A stretch of DNA of 64,000 nt from Janthinobacterium sp. GW456P (GTDB lineage Bacteria > Pseudomonadota > Gammaproteobacteria > Burkholderiales > Burkholderiaceae_D): assembly GCF_002127655.1 (NCBI RefSeq), contig NZ_NEHB01000009.1, positions 103,957 through 167,956 of the forward strand, written 5' to 3'. Under the pieces are notes generated by a model. It saw nothing but the letters and a program-made list of their open reading frames with translations. It did not search any database and was not told the origin of the DNA. The translations under genes and the position numbers were made by a program. Shown here in pieces: positions 38,814 through 47,604 of this stretch. How positions within the stretch are numbered: the first letter of the stretch is position 1; every line of letters begins with the position of its first letter.

Positions 38814-39935
38814 ATGAAGACAGTGATGACGACGCCGCCGGATCCGGCGCCAGCCGCGACCGCGAAACCGGCCCGCAAAACGGGTTTGCTGCTTGGTGGC
38901 GGTGCACCAAATTCCACCTTGATCGCCGGCGCCCTGGCCGCTTTTCTCGATGAGGGCATCGAGTTCGACGTCATTTCCGCGTCCGGCGCGGGAGTGTTGA
39001 TGGGTTTGCTTTACACGACGCCGCACGACGCCGCGCCGCGCCAGGCCTTGCAAAGCTGGGCCGACACGGGCGTGGCCGACAGCATCTACAAGATGATCCC
39101 GATCAACTACAAGGTCTTCCAGAAGCCGGGCATGCATGCGAGCACCTTCCGCGACGCTTTCCAGCCGCCCGCGAACAATCCTTTTTTTCAAGCCTTCCAG
39201 CAAACGTTTGCGGGCATCCCCTCGGCCTGGTCGGACTGGGGGAAATTGATGGTGTCGTCGCTGTCGCCATCGGACCTGTCGGCGAAAAGCCTGGGCCTGT
39301 GCGCGCACTTGCCCTTCCTGGAAAAAGCCGTGGATTTCTCGGGCGTGGCGCGCATGCGCCCCGATTTCTACATCAATGCCTACAACCTCAGCGAGCACCG
39401 CATGCAAATCTGGGGCAAGCATGAGATCGAGCCCATCCACGTGCGCGCCGCGCTGTCGTTTCCCTTCCTGTATGCACCGACGACCATCGCGGGCGACGAC
39501 TATATCGAAGGCGCGGCGCTCGACACGCTCAATTTCGACCCATTTATCGAAGGCAAGGGCGAGCACCATGACGCCGATACCCTGGTCATCCTCGACATCC
39601 TCGGCGACGAGCGCCTGCTGCGCAAGCCGCGCAACCTGTACGACGCCTGGGTGCGCTCCATCATCACGCCGCTGGTGAAAATTTCCAAGAGCGAGCTGCG
39701 CCTGTTTGAACTCGAGCACAATACGGATGCGCGCACGGGCCAGCCCAAGCGGCGTTTGCTGAAACTCGATCTGATGGGCGGCATCCCGGAGCAGCACTGG
39801 CCCGACACCCTGGACTGGTCCAGCTCGAACATGCAGCTGCTGTTCGACGTGGGCCACAAGGCGGGCCTGGCGTTTTGCCGCCAGCATGGCGACTTGCTGC
39901 GCCGCGCGCCGGACGCTTCCCCGCTGGCCGCATAG
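38814..39935 (+). CDS. Patatin-like phospholipase-family protein with atypical active-site motifs
   Basis: A 373-residue patatin-fold protein. The oxyanion-type glycine motif is GGGAPNS (about residue 28). The nucleophile elbow, normally GxSxG, reads ISASGAG, and the catalytic Asp motif, normally DG[GA], reads EGAALD. Both deviate, so lipase activity is doubtful, or the dyad is shifted. ATG at 38814 is preceded by AGGGAG with five-base spacing. It stands alone between a LysR gene and a chemotaxis receptor. There is no signal peptide, so it is probably cytoplasmic. Confidence 0.75.
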   Translation: MKTVMTTPPDPAPAATAKPARKTGLLLGGGAPNSTLIAGALAAFLDEGIEFDVISASGAGVLMGLLYTTPHDAAPRQALQSWADTGVADSIYKMIPINYKVFQKPGMHASTFRDAFQPPANNPFFQAFQQTFAGIPSAWSDWGKLMVSSLSPSDLSAKSLGLCAHLPFLEKAVDFSGVARMRPDFYINAYNLSEHRMQIWGKHEIEPIHVRAALSFPFLYAPTTIAGDDYIEGAALDTLNFDPFIEGKGEHHDADTLVILDILGDERLLRKPRNLYDAWVRSIITPLVKISKSELRLFELEHNTDARTGQPKRRLLKLDLMGGIPEQHWPDTLDWSSSNMQLLFDVGHKAGLAFCRQHGDLLRRAPDASPLAA

Positions 39936-40027
39936 CTGCGCGCCGCCCGTCTCCCGAACCCGGCCACCCGATCGGCAGCTACCCATCCTGCCTGGCCTTG
40001 CCAGGCCCCTTTTTACTGTGAAACACC

Positions 40028-41674
40028 ATGAATATCACCAAGCAATTAATCCTCACCCTCACCATCGCCTTGCTGGCCCTGCTATTGCTGGGCGCCGGCG
40101 GCGCCATCCAGTTGCAGCGCGCCCAGGAGCGCTTTGACACCGTGCAAAACCGCATCATTCCCAGTATCCAGGGCTTGAATGCGGCCAAGGGTTTCCTGGC
40201 CGATTCGCGCCTGGCCGGCTATCGCCTGTCCGTGTTCTCGAACCTGGCCGACAAGACGGCGCTGGACAAGGCCGTGGCCGACGCCAACACGAATTTTGAC
40301 AAGGTCATCGCCACCTACCGCGCCGAGCGCCTGTACGACGCGACGGACGGCAAGATGCTCGACGCCGACCAGGCCGCCATGGAAGCCTACCGTCGCGCGC
40401 TCGTGCCATTCTTTGCCGCCGCCTATGCGGGCGACATGGATGGCGTGCGCGCCACCTTGCTGGCCGGCACGCCGCTGGCCATCACGGCCGCCGCCGCGAA
40501 AAAGAGCATGGATGACCATATCGCCTACAACAACAAGCTGGTCGACGACGTGAAGGCTGAAAGCCTGGCCGCCTACGACACGGCATTCAACACCATGCTG
40601 GCCGTGCTGGGCGTGGCCGTGCTGCTGACGGGCGCGCTGGCCTGGCATATTTACCGCACCATCAGTGGCGGCCTGGGCAATATCGAACACACGCTGGAGC
40701 GCGTCAGCGCCTCGCTCGACCTGTCGGCCGCCATGCCCGTCGAGCGCATGGATGAAGTGGGCCGCACGGCCACCGCCTTCAATAAATTCCTCGAACGCAT
40801 CGTCGGCGTGATCGCCACCGTGCGCGCCTCGGCCGATACGGTCAGCGTGGCGGCCGCGCAGATTTCCGCCGGCAACGCGGACCTCTCCGTGCGCACCGAG
40901 CAGCAGGCCTCGTCGCTGGAGGAAACGGCCTCCAGTCTGGAAGAGCTGACTTCGGCCGTGCGCCAGAATACGGACAATGCGCGCCAGGCAAATACCCTGG
41001 CCGTGTCCGCCTCGGACGTGGCCCGCAAGGGCGGCGCCGTGGTGGCGCAAGTGGTGGGCACGATGGGTTCGATCAACGAATCGGCGAAGAAGATCGCCGA
41101 CATCATCGGCGTGATCGACGGCATTGCCTTCCAAACCAATATTCTGGCGCTGAACGCGGCCGTGGAAGCGGCGAGGGCGGGCGAGCAGGGCCGCGGCTTC
41201 GCCGTGGTGGCGACCGAGGTGCGCAACCTGGCGCAGCGTTCGGCAGCGGCCGCCAAGGAAATCAAGGGCTTGATCGAGGATTCCGTCGACAAGGTCAACA
41301 CGGGCAGCGCGCTGGTCGACCAGGCCGGCGCGACGATGGAAGAAATCGTCGCCAGCATCCGTCGCGTGACGGACATCATGGGCGACATCGCCAACGCCAG
41401 CCACGAGCAAAGCGCCGGCATCGAGCAAGTGAACCAGGCCATTTCGCAAATGGATCAGGTGACCCAGCAAAACGCGGCCCTGGTGGAAGAGGCGGCCGCC
41501 GCCGCCTCCTCGCTGCAAGACCGCGCCGTGGAACTGGTCGACGTGGTGGCCGTGTTCCGCCTGCGCGGCGATGCCAGGGAAAAATCATTGAAGGTGGCGG
41601 GCGGCTTGCCGGCCCCGGCCGTGGCTGCGGCCAGCCGGCGCCTGGCGCTTCCCGGCCGCAGCGCCCGCGCTTAA
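40028..41674 (+). CDS. Methyl-accepting chemotaxis protein
   Basis: A 548-residue receptor. First membrane helix about 7-27, periplasmic four-helix-bundle sensor domain about 28-190, second membrane helix about 191-212. HAMP follows, then a long cytoplasmic coiled coil whose hairpin tip is IAFQTNILALNAAVEAARAG and GRGFAVVATEVRNLAQ, invariant in MCPs. It relays ligand binding to CheA/CheW. No chemotaxis genes lie beside it, as is usual for orphan receptors. The C-terminal tail is Ala/Arg-rich and lacks an obvious CheR-binding pentapeptide. Confidence 0.95.
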   Translation: MNITKQLILTLTIALLALLLLGAGGAIQLQRAQERFDTVQNRIIPSIQGLNAAKGFLADSRLAGYRLSVFSNLADKTALDKAVADANTNFDKVIATYRAERLYDATDGKMLDADQAAMEAYRRALVPFFAAAYAGDMDGVRATLLAGTPLAITAAAAKKSMDDHIAYNNKLVDDVKAESLAAYDTAFNTMLAVLGVAVLLTGALAWHIYRTISGGLGNIEHTLERVSASLDLSAAMPVERMDEVGRTATAFNKFLERIVGVIATVRASADTVSVAAAQISAGNADLSVRTEQQASSLEETASSLEELTSAVRQNTDNARQANTLAVSASDVARKGGAVVAQVVGTMGSINESAKKIADIIGVIDGIAFQTNILALNAAVEAARAGEQGRGFAVVATEVRNLAQRSAAAAKEIKGLIEDSVDKVNTGSALVDQAGATMEEIVASIRRVTDIMGDIANASHEQSAGIEQVNQAISQMDQVTQQNAALVEEAAAAASSLQDRAVELVDVVAVFRLRGDAREKSLKVAGGLPAPAVAAASRRLALPGRSARA

Positions 41675-41686
41675 GCCTTGTGACTG

Positions 41687-41707
41687 CCCCGGTACGCCGG
41701 GGTTTTT
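41687..41707 (+). terminator. Rho-independent terminator after the chemotaxis receptor gene
   Basis: Stem CCCCGG / CCGGGG with loop TACG followed by TTTTT, 12 bp after the stop codon. Confidence 0.9.
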
Positions 41708-41890
41708 CTTTGGTGGAGGGGCTGTCCCATGCGGGAGCGTTGATGTTCTGAGTCCGTGGCGAGGGCAGGTAACGTTGCCCGGCTTGGCAGGGCGGCAGGG
41801 AAGAGGGAGCCACCGTCGGGTTGCGCGCCAGCCAGGGCGTCTGCTGAGCTTTCGAGGACGTCAGTTCGCTTTCGCCCCGAAGCGCGCAGG

Positions 41891-42316
41891 CTATGCCAAG
41901 ATTTTAACGAAACGTAGGCGTTTTTCCTGGTAGCCGTTACGCTCATAAAACAGATGCGCTCGGGTACGAGCACTGCTGCTGGACAATTCAAGCTGTGAAC
42001 AACCATGCTGCAACGCAAACCCTTCCGCAGCAATTAATAAGCTTGCTCCGACGCCTGAACTCCTGCGTTCGTCGTCCACTACCAAAGCGGATAGTAGAGC
42101 CCAGGTGCCTCGAACATGTAACGGCTTTATGGTATGCACTACCGCAACTCCGACAACATTTTCACTGTCCTGCGCTACAAATACCTCGCCCGACGAACTT
42201 TGACGTAGTTCATGTAAGTATCTGTCGACTTGCTCGACTTCGTTTGCATATCCTAGTTGTGCCAATAGCTCGACGATACGTTCCAGGTCGCCGGTTGCAG
42301 CTTTACGAATGTTCAT
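41891..42316 (-). CDS. GNAT-family N-acetyltransferase
   Basis: A 141-residue GNAT protein starting MNIRKAATGDLERI. The acetyl-CoA-binding motif A region is ALVVDDERRSSGVGASLL (R/Q-x-x-G-x-G/A equivalent RRSSGVG), and the C-terminal HLFYERNGYQEK is the classic terminal motif. An alternative start at 42340 would add eight residues; neither has a strong ribosome-binding site. It is the first gene of the accessory region, and the substrate is unknown. Confidence 0.8.
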   Translation of the reverse strand: MNIRKAATGDLERIVELLAQLGYANEVEQVDRYLHELRQSSSGEVFVAQDSENVVGVAVVHTIKPLHVRGTWALLSALVVDDERRSSGVGASLLIAAEGFALQHGCSQLELSSSSARTRAHLFYERNGYQEKRLRFVKILA

Positions 42317-42343
42317 TTTGGGTATAGGTTCAAACAACATTTT

Positions 42344-42562
42344 TCAAGAACTGTACTTTCTCTTCTGGCGGCTCCCGCCTGTCGTCGACCAGTCATAGCC
42401 GACCCATTTGATTAGCCGATGCTCTGTTGTAGAGCGTCTGGTACCTTCGGTAATTTCGTAGCGTACGATATAAAATCGTCTGTGAGCGATATCACCAATA
42501 TCAGACTGAAGAGCATACCAGCTGGTGCGGCCGGATAGGTGCCGCGTTTGGCGGCGCGGCAC
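42344..42562 (-). CDS. Hypothetical fragment, N-terminus derived from an inverted repeat
   Basis: A 72-residue open frame with a protein-like centre (SWYALQSDIGDIAHRRFYIVRYE), but its first residues come from the 14 bp inverted repeat at 42533-42568. It is probably the remainder of a gene truncated by the mobile-element debris next to it. No family recognised. Confidence 0.3.
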   Translation of the reverse strand: MPRRQTRHLSGRTSWYALQSDIGDIAHRRFYIVRYEITEGTRRSTTEHRLIKWVGYDWSTTGGSRQKRKYSS

Positions 42563-42568
42563 CTATCC
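42533..42568. repeat. Perfect 14 bp inverted repeat
   Basis: GGATAGGTGCCGCG (42533-42546) and CGCGGCACCTATCC (42555-42568) around an eight-base spacer. It lies inside the decayed transposase gene. It has no T tail and does not look like a terminator. Confidence 0.7.
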
Positions 42569-42675
42569 AGTTCGCCAGCGACGCTGCGGGACCGCGATTC
42601 CAGCTTCAGCCCTTGGGCCAGCACGAGTTTGACTGCCTGGGCCCGGAACGCCGGTGTATCTGTCGCTGATTTCAT
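42541..42675 (-). pseudogene. Decayed IS3-type OrfA transposase N-terminus
   Basis: From ATG at 42675 (preceded by GGGAG) the frame reads MKSATDTPAFRAQAVKLVLAQG, typical of IS3-family OrfA. After LKLE the frame loses similarity, but the next frame gives AASLANWIGAAP, and the original frame then returns with AAKRGT. Together they resemble the helix-turn-helix end of OrfA with two indels. The rest of the element is missing. Confidence 0.6.
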
Positions 42676-42793
42676 GTTTTCACTCCCTTTCACAAGCTTA
42701 TCAAGTGAAAGTGTCCGAACATGCCAGGCTCGCTCCATAGTGAGGCGTCTCGCGGCCGGAGACGCCATGCGGTGTCTACAGTGGCACCGTCTT

Positions 42794-44017
42794 TCAGAGG
42801 CGATACAGACTGCCGGAGCCAACGCCGTCCACCGGCGTGCCGTCCGTGCAGCCGGCCATCGGCAAACCCTGCGCCCATCCTGCTGCCAAGGCATGCACGT
42901 CACGCAAGGGATCGGATGCCTTGGCGCGCTCATTGCGAATGCGGCAGGTTTCAGGATCCGTGGCAAACAGACCGCGCGCGAAAACCCGACCCTGCTCGGC
43001 CAGCTTCGCGGTCTTCGGCCCGCGGATCTGCGCGAAGCGCAGCAAGGCTTCATCGAGGCAGCCGTCCGCTCCAACCAGACAGCGAGCCAGATGCCAGGCG
43101 TCTTCCAGCGCCTGACAGGCGCCCTGGCCAGATGTCGGCAACGGCGCGTGCGCCGCATCCCCCACGAGCAGCACATTCGCCCGGCTCCACGTGTGCAGCG
43201 GCTCCAGATCGTGCACGGCAATCAATCGGATGGCATGCCCCGGTGTCGCCTGGATGATGCGGGTGACAGGCTCCGGCCATCCCGCGAACAGATCCTCAAT
43301 CTCCTTACGCATATCCGCTGCGGGCGCCGCCCCCGGCAAGGGCCGTGCCTGCGCCGCCGCCCAGTAGACCAAATCCGGCCGGACCGCCACGCAACCGAAG
43401 CGATCACCCGAACCCCAATAATCCTGAATCGCGATATCGCCCACTAAGGCACTGTCCCCCTGCGCCACACCCACCCAGTTCACGAAGCCCTGATAAACGG
43501 GCGTGTTGTCCCCCGCGACGAACCGGCGTGCCACCGAGTCCATGCGGCCATCGGCGCCGATCAGCAGATCTGGACGAATGCTGACCCCGTTGTCGAACCG
43601 CGCCACGGCTTTGCCGTCAGCATCGAGGTCGATCGCCACCGCCCGATGCCCGAATGCTACCGGGATCCCGGCCTGTGCCGCATGCTCCAGCAGTACCGCC
43701 TGCAAGTCCCGGCGCAAAATCGTATGGGTCGGATGTCCCATCACCTGGTCCAGCAGCGCAATATCGATGCCCCCCAAAGAATTGCCCGCGGCATCTTGAC
43801 GGTGCATGGCCACTGGCCGGCCTCCCACAGCAGCGATGTCTTGCAGCAGTCCCAGTTCCTCCAGCACAAAGCCAGCGTTGGGCCATAGCGTCACGCCAGC
43901 CCCCATCGTCGCAGGCCCCACCCGGCGCTCATATACCCGGGGACTGTATCCCCGCTGGCTCAAGGCAAGCGCCACGCTCAACCCTGCAATGCCGCCGCCA
44001 AGTATTCCTATTTCCAT
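42794..44017 (-). CDS. FAD-dependent monooxygenase (aromatic hydroxylase type)
   Basis: A 407-residue flavoprotein monooxygenase of the UbiH/p-hydroxybenzoate hydroxylase class. The FAD Rossmann motif is GGGIAGLS (about 7-14), the DG motif is LIGADGRMDSVAR, and the second FAD motif is LLVGDAAHAPLP. It should hydroxylate a small aromatic or related substrate with NAD(P)H and oxygen. It is divergent from a LysR gene 137 bp away. Located in the accessory region with mobile-element remnants on both sides, so lateral acquisition is possible. Confidence 0.9.
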   Translation of the reverse strand: MEIGILGGGIAGLSVALALSQRGYSPRVYERRVGPATMGAGVTLWPNAGFVLEELGLLQDIAAVGGRPVAMHRQDAAGNSLGGIDIALLDQVMGHPTHTILRRDLQAVLLEHAAQAGIPVAFGHRAVAIDLDADGKAVARFDNGVSIRPDLLIGADGRMDSVARRFVAGDNTPVYQGFVNWVGVAQGDSALVGDIAIQDYWGSGDRFGCVAVRPDLVYWAAAQARPLPGAAPAADMRKEIEDLFAGWPEPVTRIIQATPGHAIRLIAVHDLEPLHTWSRANVLLVGDAAHAPLPTSGQGACQALEDAWHLARCLVGADGCLDEALLRFAQIRGPKTAKLAEQGRVFARGLFATDPETCRIRNERAKASDPLRDVHALAAGWAQGLPMAGCTDGTPVDGVGSGSLYRL

Positions 44018-44154
44018 GCTGAAGCTCTCCTATTGAATCCGTCCCGACGCACCGCCGACGGCGATCCATCGGACGAGACAGCATCTTAAATTGCGCCACT
44101 TTGGAGTACTAGTATGTGAAAATGGGCAGCTTTCATACCTTAATCGGGATAATC

Positions 44155-45072
44155 ATGCGCAATGCCCTCGACCTCAATACCATCCGTGTCTACGTGGCGG
44201 TCGTCGATGAACAAAGCTTTGCCGGCGCGGCACGCCTGCTGACCCTGCCATCTTCCAACGTCAGCCGCCACGTCGCCTCGCTGGAACGCATGCTGGGCGT
44301 CCGTTTGCTGGAACGCAGCACCCGCCACCTGCGCATGACGGAAGCTGGCAGGCTACTCTACGAACGCGCAAAACCCTTGCTCGACGCCTTACTCTCCACC
44401 AAGGAAGAGCTTGGCGCAGTACAGGGTGAACTGCGTGGCCCCCTGAGGATGTGCATGCCAGGCGAAGCGCCAAGGCTGCTAGCGCCTATCCTGGCCGAAT
44501 TCTGCAGCCTCCATCCCGGCGTCGAACTGGAATGCGACACGCGCCTGACCGGCCTGGAAGCTCTCCGAGAAGACATGGACCTGTCCATCGTCTTCCATCG
44601 TGGGCGGCAGGATGACAGTACTTTCATCACCCGCGAACTCGCTACGCTGCCCAGCATCGTGGTCGCGGCGCCCGCCCTGCTAGCCAAGACCGGAATGCCG
44701 CGCCAGGTGCGCGAACTTAGGTCATTGCCTTGCATTACCACCTTGAGCGCGTTAAAGGGCCAGCCCTGGCAGTTTCTCGACGCCACAGGCGAAATCGTGA
44801 AGGTCGCTGTGCGTAGCCGCTATCGTGTTAACAGCGGAGAGCTGGCATTGGCGGGTGCGCTGCAAGGCATCGGCTTCGCGATAGTGGCGGCCTATCCATG
44901 CCAGGAATATCTTGACGCAGGCCGATTGCGGGAAGTACCGCTGGACCTGTGCCCTGCGCCGCTGCAATTGCTTGGCGCGTACAGTCATCGGCATTCCGTG
45001 ACTGCGCGGGTTCGGGCTTTGCTGGAATTGATACAGCTGCGGTTGGAAGGAGTCGGGAGCGGCTCAAGATGA
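44155..45072 (+). CDS. LysR-family regulator, divergent from FAD monooxygenase
   Basis: A 305-residue LysR protein starting MRNALDLNTIRVYVAVVDEQ. The helix-turn-helix (20-50) contains AARLLTLPSSNVSRHVASLE, and the wing LLERSTRHLRMTEAG is conserved. Start at 44155 is preceded by CGGGAT; the upstream ATG at 44116 adds unrelated residues. It probably regulates the divergent monooxygenase gene. Confidence 0.9.
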   Translation: MRNALDLNTIRVYVAVVDEQSFAGAARLLTLPSSNVSRHVASLERMLGVRLLERSTRHLRMTEAGRLLYERAKPLLDALLSTKEELGAVQGELRGPLRMCMPGEAPRLLAPILAEFCSLHPGVELECDTRLTGLEALREDMDLSIVFHRGRQDDSTFITRELATLPSIVVAAPALLAKTGMPRQVRELRSLPCITTLSALKGQPWQFLDATGEIVKVAVRSRYRVNSGELALAGALQGIGFAIVAAYPCQEYLDAGRLREVPLDLCPAPLQLLGAYSHRHSVTARVRALLELIQLRLEGVGSGSR

Positions 45073-45239
45073 AAATCGAATTGAGGAACACGCCCGAATA
45101 GCCGAATGCCTGCTCCGGTGCTGCGGTTGCCGTCGTGGGCATATTCCGCCCCGTTGCGTACCATTGGCGACCCGACCGCATAGATCACGCACACGATGCG
45201 CCGGACGAAGCCAATACTCATTTGCCGACGCATAAAAAT

Positions 45240-45348
45240 TTTACGTGCAGTGCAGCTTTTGCCGGGCCATACACGGCTGGAGAGTACTGTGCGATATCCA
45301 GGAATTGAGATCGTCGACGCACTCGAGATGGCCGAACAGACTGACGCC
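45240..45348 (+). pseudogene. Tyrosine recombinase (integrase) C-terminal remnant
   Basis: The frame reads LRAVQLLPGHTRLESTVRYPG then DALEMAEQTD. The spacing from GH to Y (H plus nine) fits the LGHxxxxTTxxY end of phage-type integrases that includes the catalytic tyrosine. Only about 35 residues remain. It sits directly beside the IS1182 left end, so the insertion may have destroyed the gene. Confidence 0.6.
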
Positions 45349-45377
45349 CAAGAACAAGGGAGGCATCAGCTTTCGCT

Positions 45378-46646
45378 CTATTGCGTTGAAAAACTCCAGT
45401 TGAGCACGCGGCCTTCACGATTTGCCGCTGTCTAAGCAAAGAAAGGACGGAGGCTGCGATGATGGGACGTCAGGAGACCAAACGGGAGCTGTTCGTCTTG
45501 ATTAGTCTAAACGAATACGTTCCCGAAGACCATCTGCTGAGAGCGGTGGACCACTACCTCGACCTGAGCGAGTTTCGCGAGAACTTGGCTCAGTCGTACA
45601 GCCATACAGGTCGGCCATCAGTCGATCCCGAGCTAATGGCCCGCATGCTGATTATTGGCTACTGCTATGGCATACGTTCCGAGCGGAGGCTGTGCGAAGA
45701 AGTCGGCATGAATCTGGCCTACCGCTGGTTCTGCCGGTTGGGTCTGAAGGACAAGGTGCCGGATCACTCAAGTTTTTCCAAAAATAGACACGGCCGTTTT
45801 CGCGATCACGATGCATTTCGCCAGCTATTCGATTCGGTTCTTCGAGGTTGTATGGCAGAAGGCTTGGTACAGGGTGAAGGGTTTGCAACCGACGCCAGCA
45901 TGATCAAGGCTAACGCCCAGCGGCAACGTTCCTGTTCAGGCGATTCCGCTATCGATTGGGGTGATCCTGAGCAGGCAAGTCGACCGGTGCGAGAATATCT
46001 GGCAGCTCTGGAGCAAGCCAATCCAGTGCCGGCCAAAAGAAGCACGCTGACCGATCCGGCTGCAACCTGGACTGCCGCTGCCGGGCCGGCTATTTTCGCA
46101 TACTCAACAAATTACCTGATCGATTTGAAAGTGGGAATGATTGTCGATGTCGAGGCATCCGCCGTCAACAAGATAGCCGAGGTCGAATCGACCAAAACGA
46201 TGATCAACCGGGTTGAGGAGAAATTCGCTATCAAGCCACAGCGATTGGTGGGCGATACGAATTACGGTGTGGCCGCAATGCTGGGATGGCTGGTCGATGA
46301 AAAGAAGATCGCCCCGCATGTTCCTGTCTGAGATAAATCCGAGCATCACGACGGCACTTTCAGCCGTGCCGATTTCCTCTTCGATAGAGAAAACAATCGT
46401 TATGTTTGCCCTGCTGGCAAGTATTTGAAACACGCTCAGCGTAGCCAGCAGAAAAACCCATTTCGCTATCGGGCCAGCCTGTATGACTGCCAGGTCTGCC
46501 AGCTCAAATCGAAATGCTGCTTCCGCCAAGACAGAGCGTGAAACTAGTGATGCGTTAAGCGAGCCCAGCACCGCCACTGCGTACAATTTTCCTGTACATT
46601 GATTGTCTTGTGAAACGTCTTACCCAAGAGTTTTTCAACACAATAG
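45378..46646 (+). mobile_element. IS1182-family insertion sequence, degenerate
   Basis: Terminal inverted repeats CTATTG(C/T)GTTGAAAAACTC at 45378-45396 and, inverted, 46628-46646. They enclose a single transposase gene carrying an internal stop and lacking its C-terminal part. The element is about 1.27 kb, shorter than usual for the family (about 1.5-1.9 kb), consistent with a deletion near its right end. No target duplication could be recognised with confidence. Confidence 0.8.
45459..46541 (+). pseudogene. IS1182-family transposase, nonsense codon at 46329 and C-terminal truncation
   Basis: The first 290 codons encode a DUF772-type N-terminus (GRPSVDPELMARMLIIGYCYG) and the start of the DDE domain (GFATDASMIKAN, VGDTNYG). 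At 46329 a TGA replaces the TGG expected in VPVWDKSE. The same frame then continues HDGTFSRADFLFDRENNRY and YDCQVCQLKSKCC until a second TGA at 46539. The normal C-terminal 80-120 residues are missing. GGACGGAGG precedes the start codon. The gene cannot make an active transposase. Confidence 0.85.
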
Positions 46647-47087
46647 CCCCAATTCGGACCTTCGCGATTGGGGCCGACTGCTGTCGTTGGCAGGTTTCGC
46701 CTTAAAGCGGCCGCTTACAGATGTTGATCCCGCTCTATTCGCCAAATCTCATGACCAATGTCGCGAGCTACCGACATCTCAAACTCGAAAACACCCATTA
46801 TCAAAAGGAGGCATTCGTGTCGTTTGAATCCATCTTCCCAGGCCTTCCGATATACCTCTTCGGCAGAAGCGCAGCGCTGCTTCATCGCTAGGTAGGGAGA
46901 TGGATCTTGGTTCATGTTACGAGTTTAATCCGAGGGAAAGTATAGGTGGTACGTCTGCTTATGGCCGAACCAGGCCGTTCAGCTCAGCTCCGCATGGCAG
47001 GTCGTCAGTACGAAAATCCAGCGCGTCCCACTATAGCCTGGATTCGACCCAAAGCCGCCATACAAATGAAATGATAGTAGGCAAAGC
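46647..47087. other. Gene-poor flank of the IS element
   Basis: About 440 bp of lower-GC DNA. The only candidate gene is the 66-residue minus-strand frame at 46715-46915. No RNA gene, terminator or further repeat was identified. Confidence 0.4.
46715..46915 (-). CDS. Small hypothetical protein (66 residues)
   Basis: An open frame encoding a charged N-terminal half and a hydrophobic stretch (ECLLLIMGVFEFEM) with tryptophans at both sides (YRKAWEDGFKRH). The composition is protein-like, unlike the arginine-rich antisense frames of this GC-rich genome. No family recognised, no neighbour in an operon. Confidence 0.4.
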   Translation of the reverse strand: MNQDPSPYLAMKQRCASAEEVYRKAWEDGFKRHECLLLIMGVFEFEMSVARDIGHEIWRIERDQHL

Positions 47088-47510
47088 TCAGTGCTTACGA
47101 CGCCAGTCAAGGTATTCAAACTCGCTGTCGTCCTTGTCCAATTCAACGCGGTAGTAGGAACGCTTCGCCATCTCGCTAGCGGTATCGTGCCAGTAAAGTT
47201 CAGCAATCTTCTCAACTGTTAGACGTGCAAGTAACTGGTTGTAATAAGAGCCTGTAATCTCTCGAGCGCGCTGACTCGGCACCCCAAACCGTTTCTTTAA
47301 CTCGTCGATAGTTTGCTCTAGCAGGTGCGGCATCGTGCATTCTATCGGTGCGTCCGAGTCACGAAAAGTGGTAACTAGTTGTTTTAATGCCGAGTCCAGA
47401 ATGTATCTCGCTACGCTAGAACCAGAGTTGGTTGTGAGAACGAGTTCCCCCTCTTGCTCCAGCTCGACGAGAGACTGCAAAATCTTTTCTACGAGCTGCT
47501 CGTCGTCCAT
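47088..47510 (-). CDS. Hypothetical 140-residue acidic protein
   Basis: Not recognised. It is acidic and mainly helical (MDDEQLVEKILQSLVELEQEG at the start; TIDELKKRFGVPSQRAREI in the middle), with an aromatic C-terminus (RRKH end). It lies in the AT-richer island with other orphan ORFs on the same strand, separated from the next by about 95 bp. The size and acidity recall immunity proteins of contact or polymorphic toxin systems, but no toxin gene is in the window. Confidence 0.6.
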   Translation of the reverse strand: MDDEQLVEKILQSLVELEQEGELVLTTNSGSSVARYILDSALKQLVTTFRDSDAPIECTMPHLLEQTIDELKKRFGVPSQRAREITGSYYNQLLARLTVEKIAELYWHDTASEMAKRSYYRVELDKDDSEFEYLDWRRKH

Positions 47511-47604
47511 ATAGAACTCCCGATAATTATGAATTTGCCGTCGGCCCGAAGCTGCCAGTCGGCGAAGGTCCGCTTTTGGCTGCGGACTTACATTACATCA
47601 GGTA

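Noticed and set aside
42412..43221. 269-codon minus-strand frame overlapping the FAD monooxygenase
   Set aside because: Its N-terminal part is the monooxygenase read in another frame; only the 42541-42675 piece shows independent, OrfA-like sequence.
44985..45233. 82-codon minus-strand frame after the LysR gene
   Set aside because: No recognisable domain and half of it lies over the LysR coding end; could be debris but unsupported.
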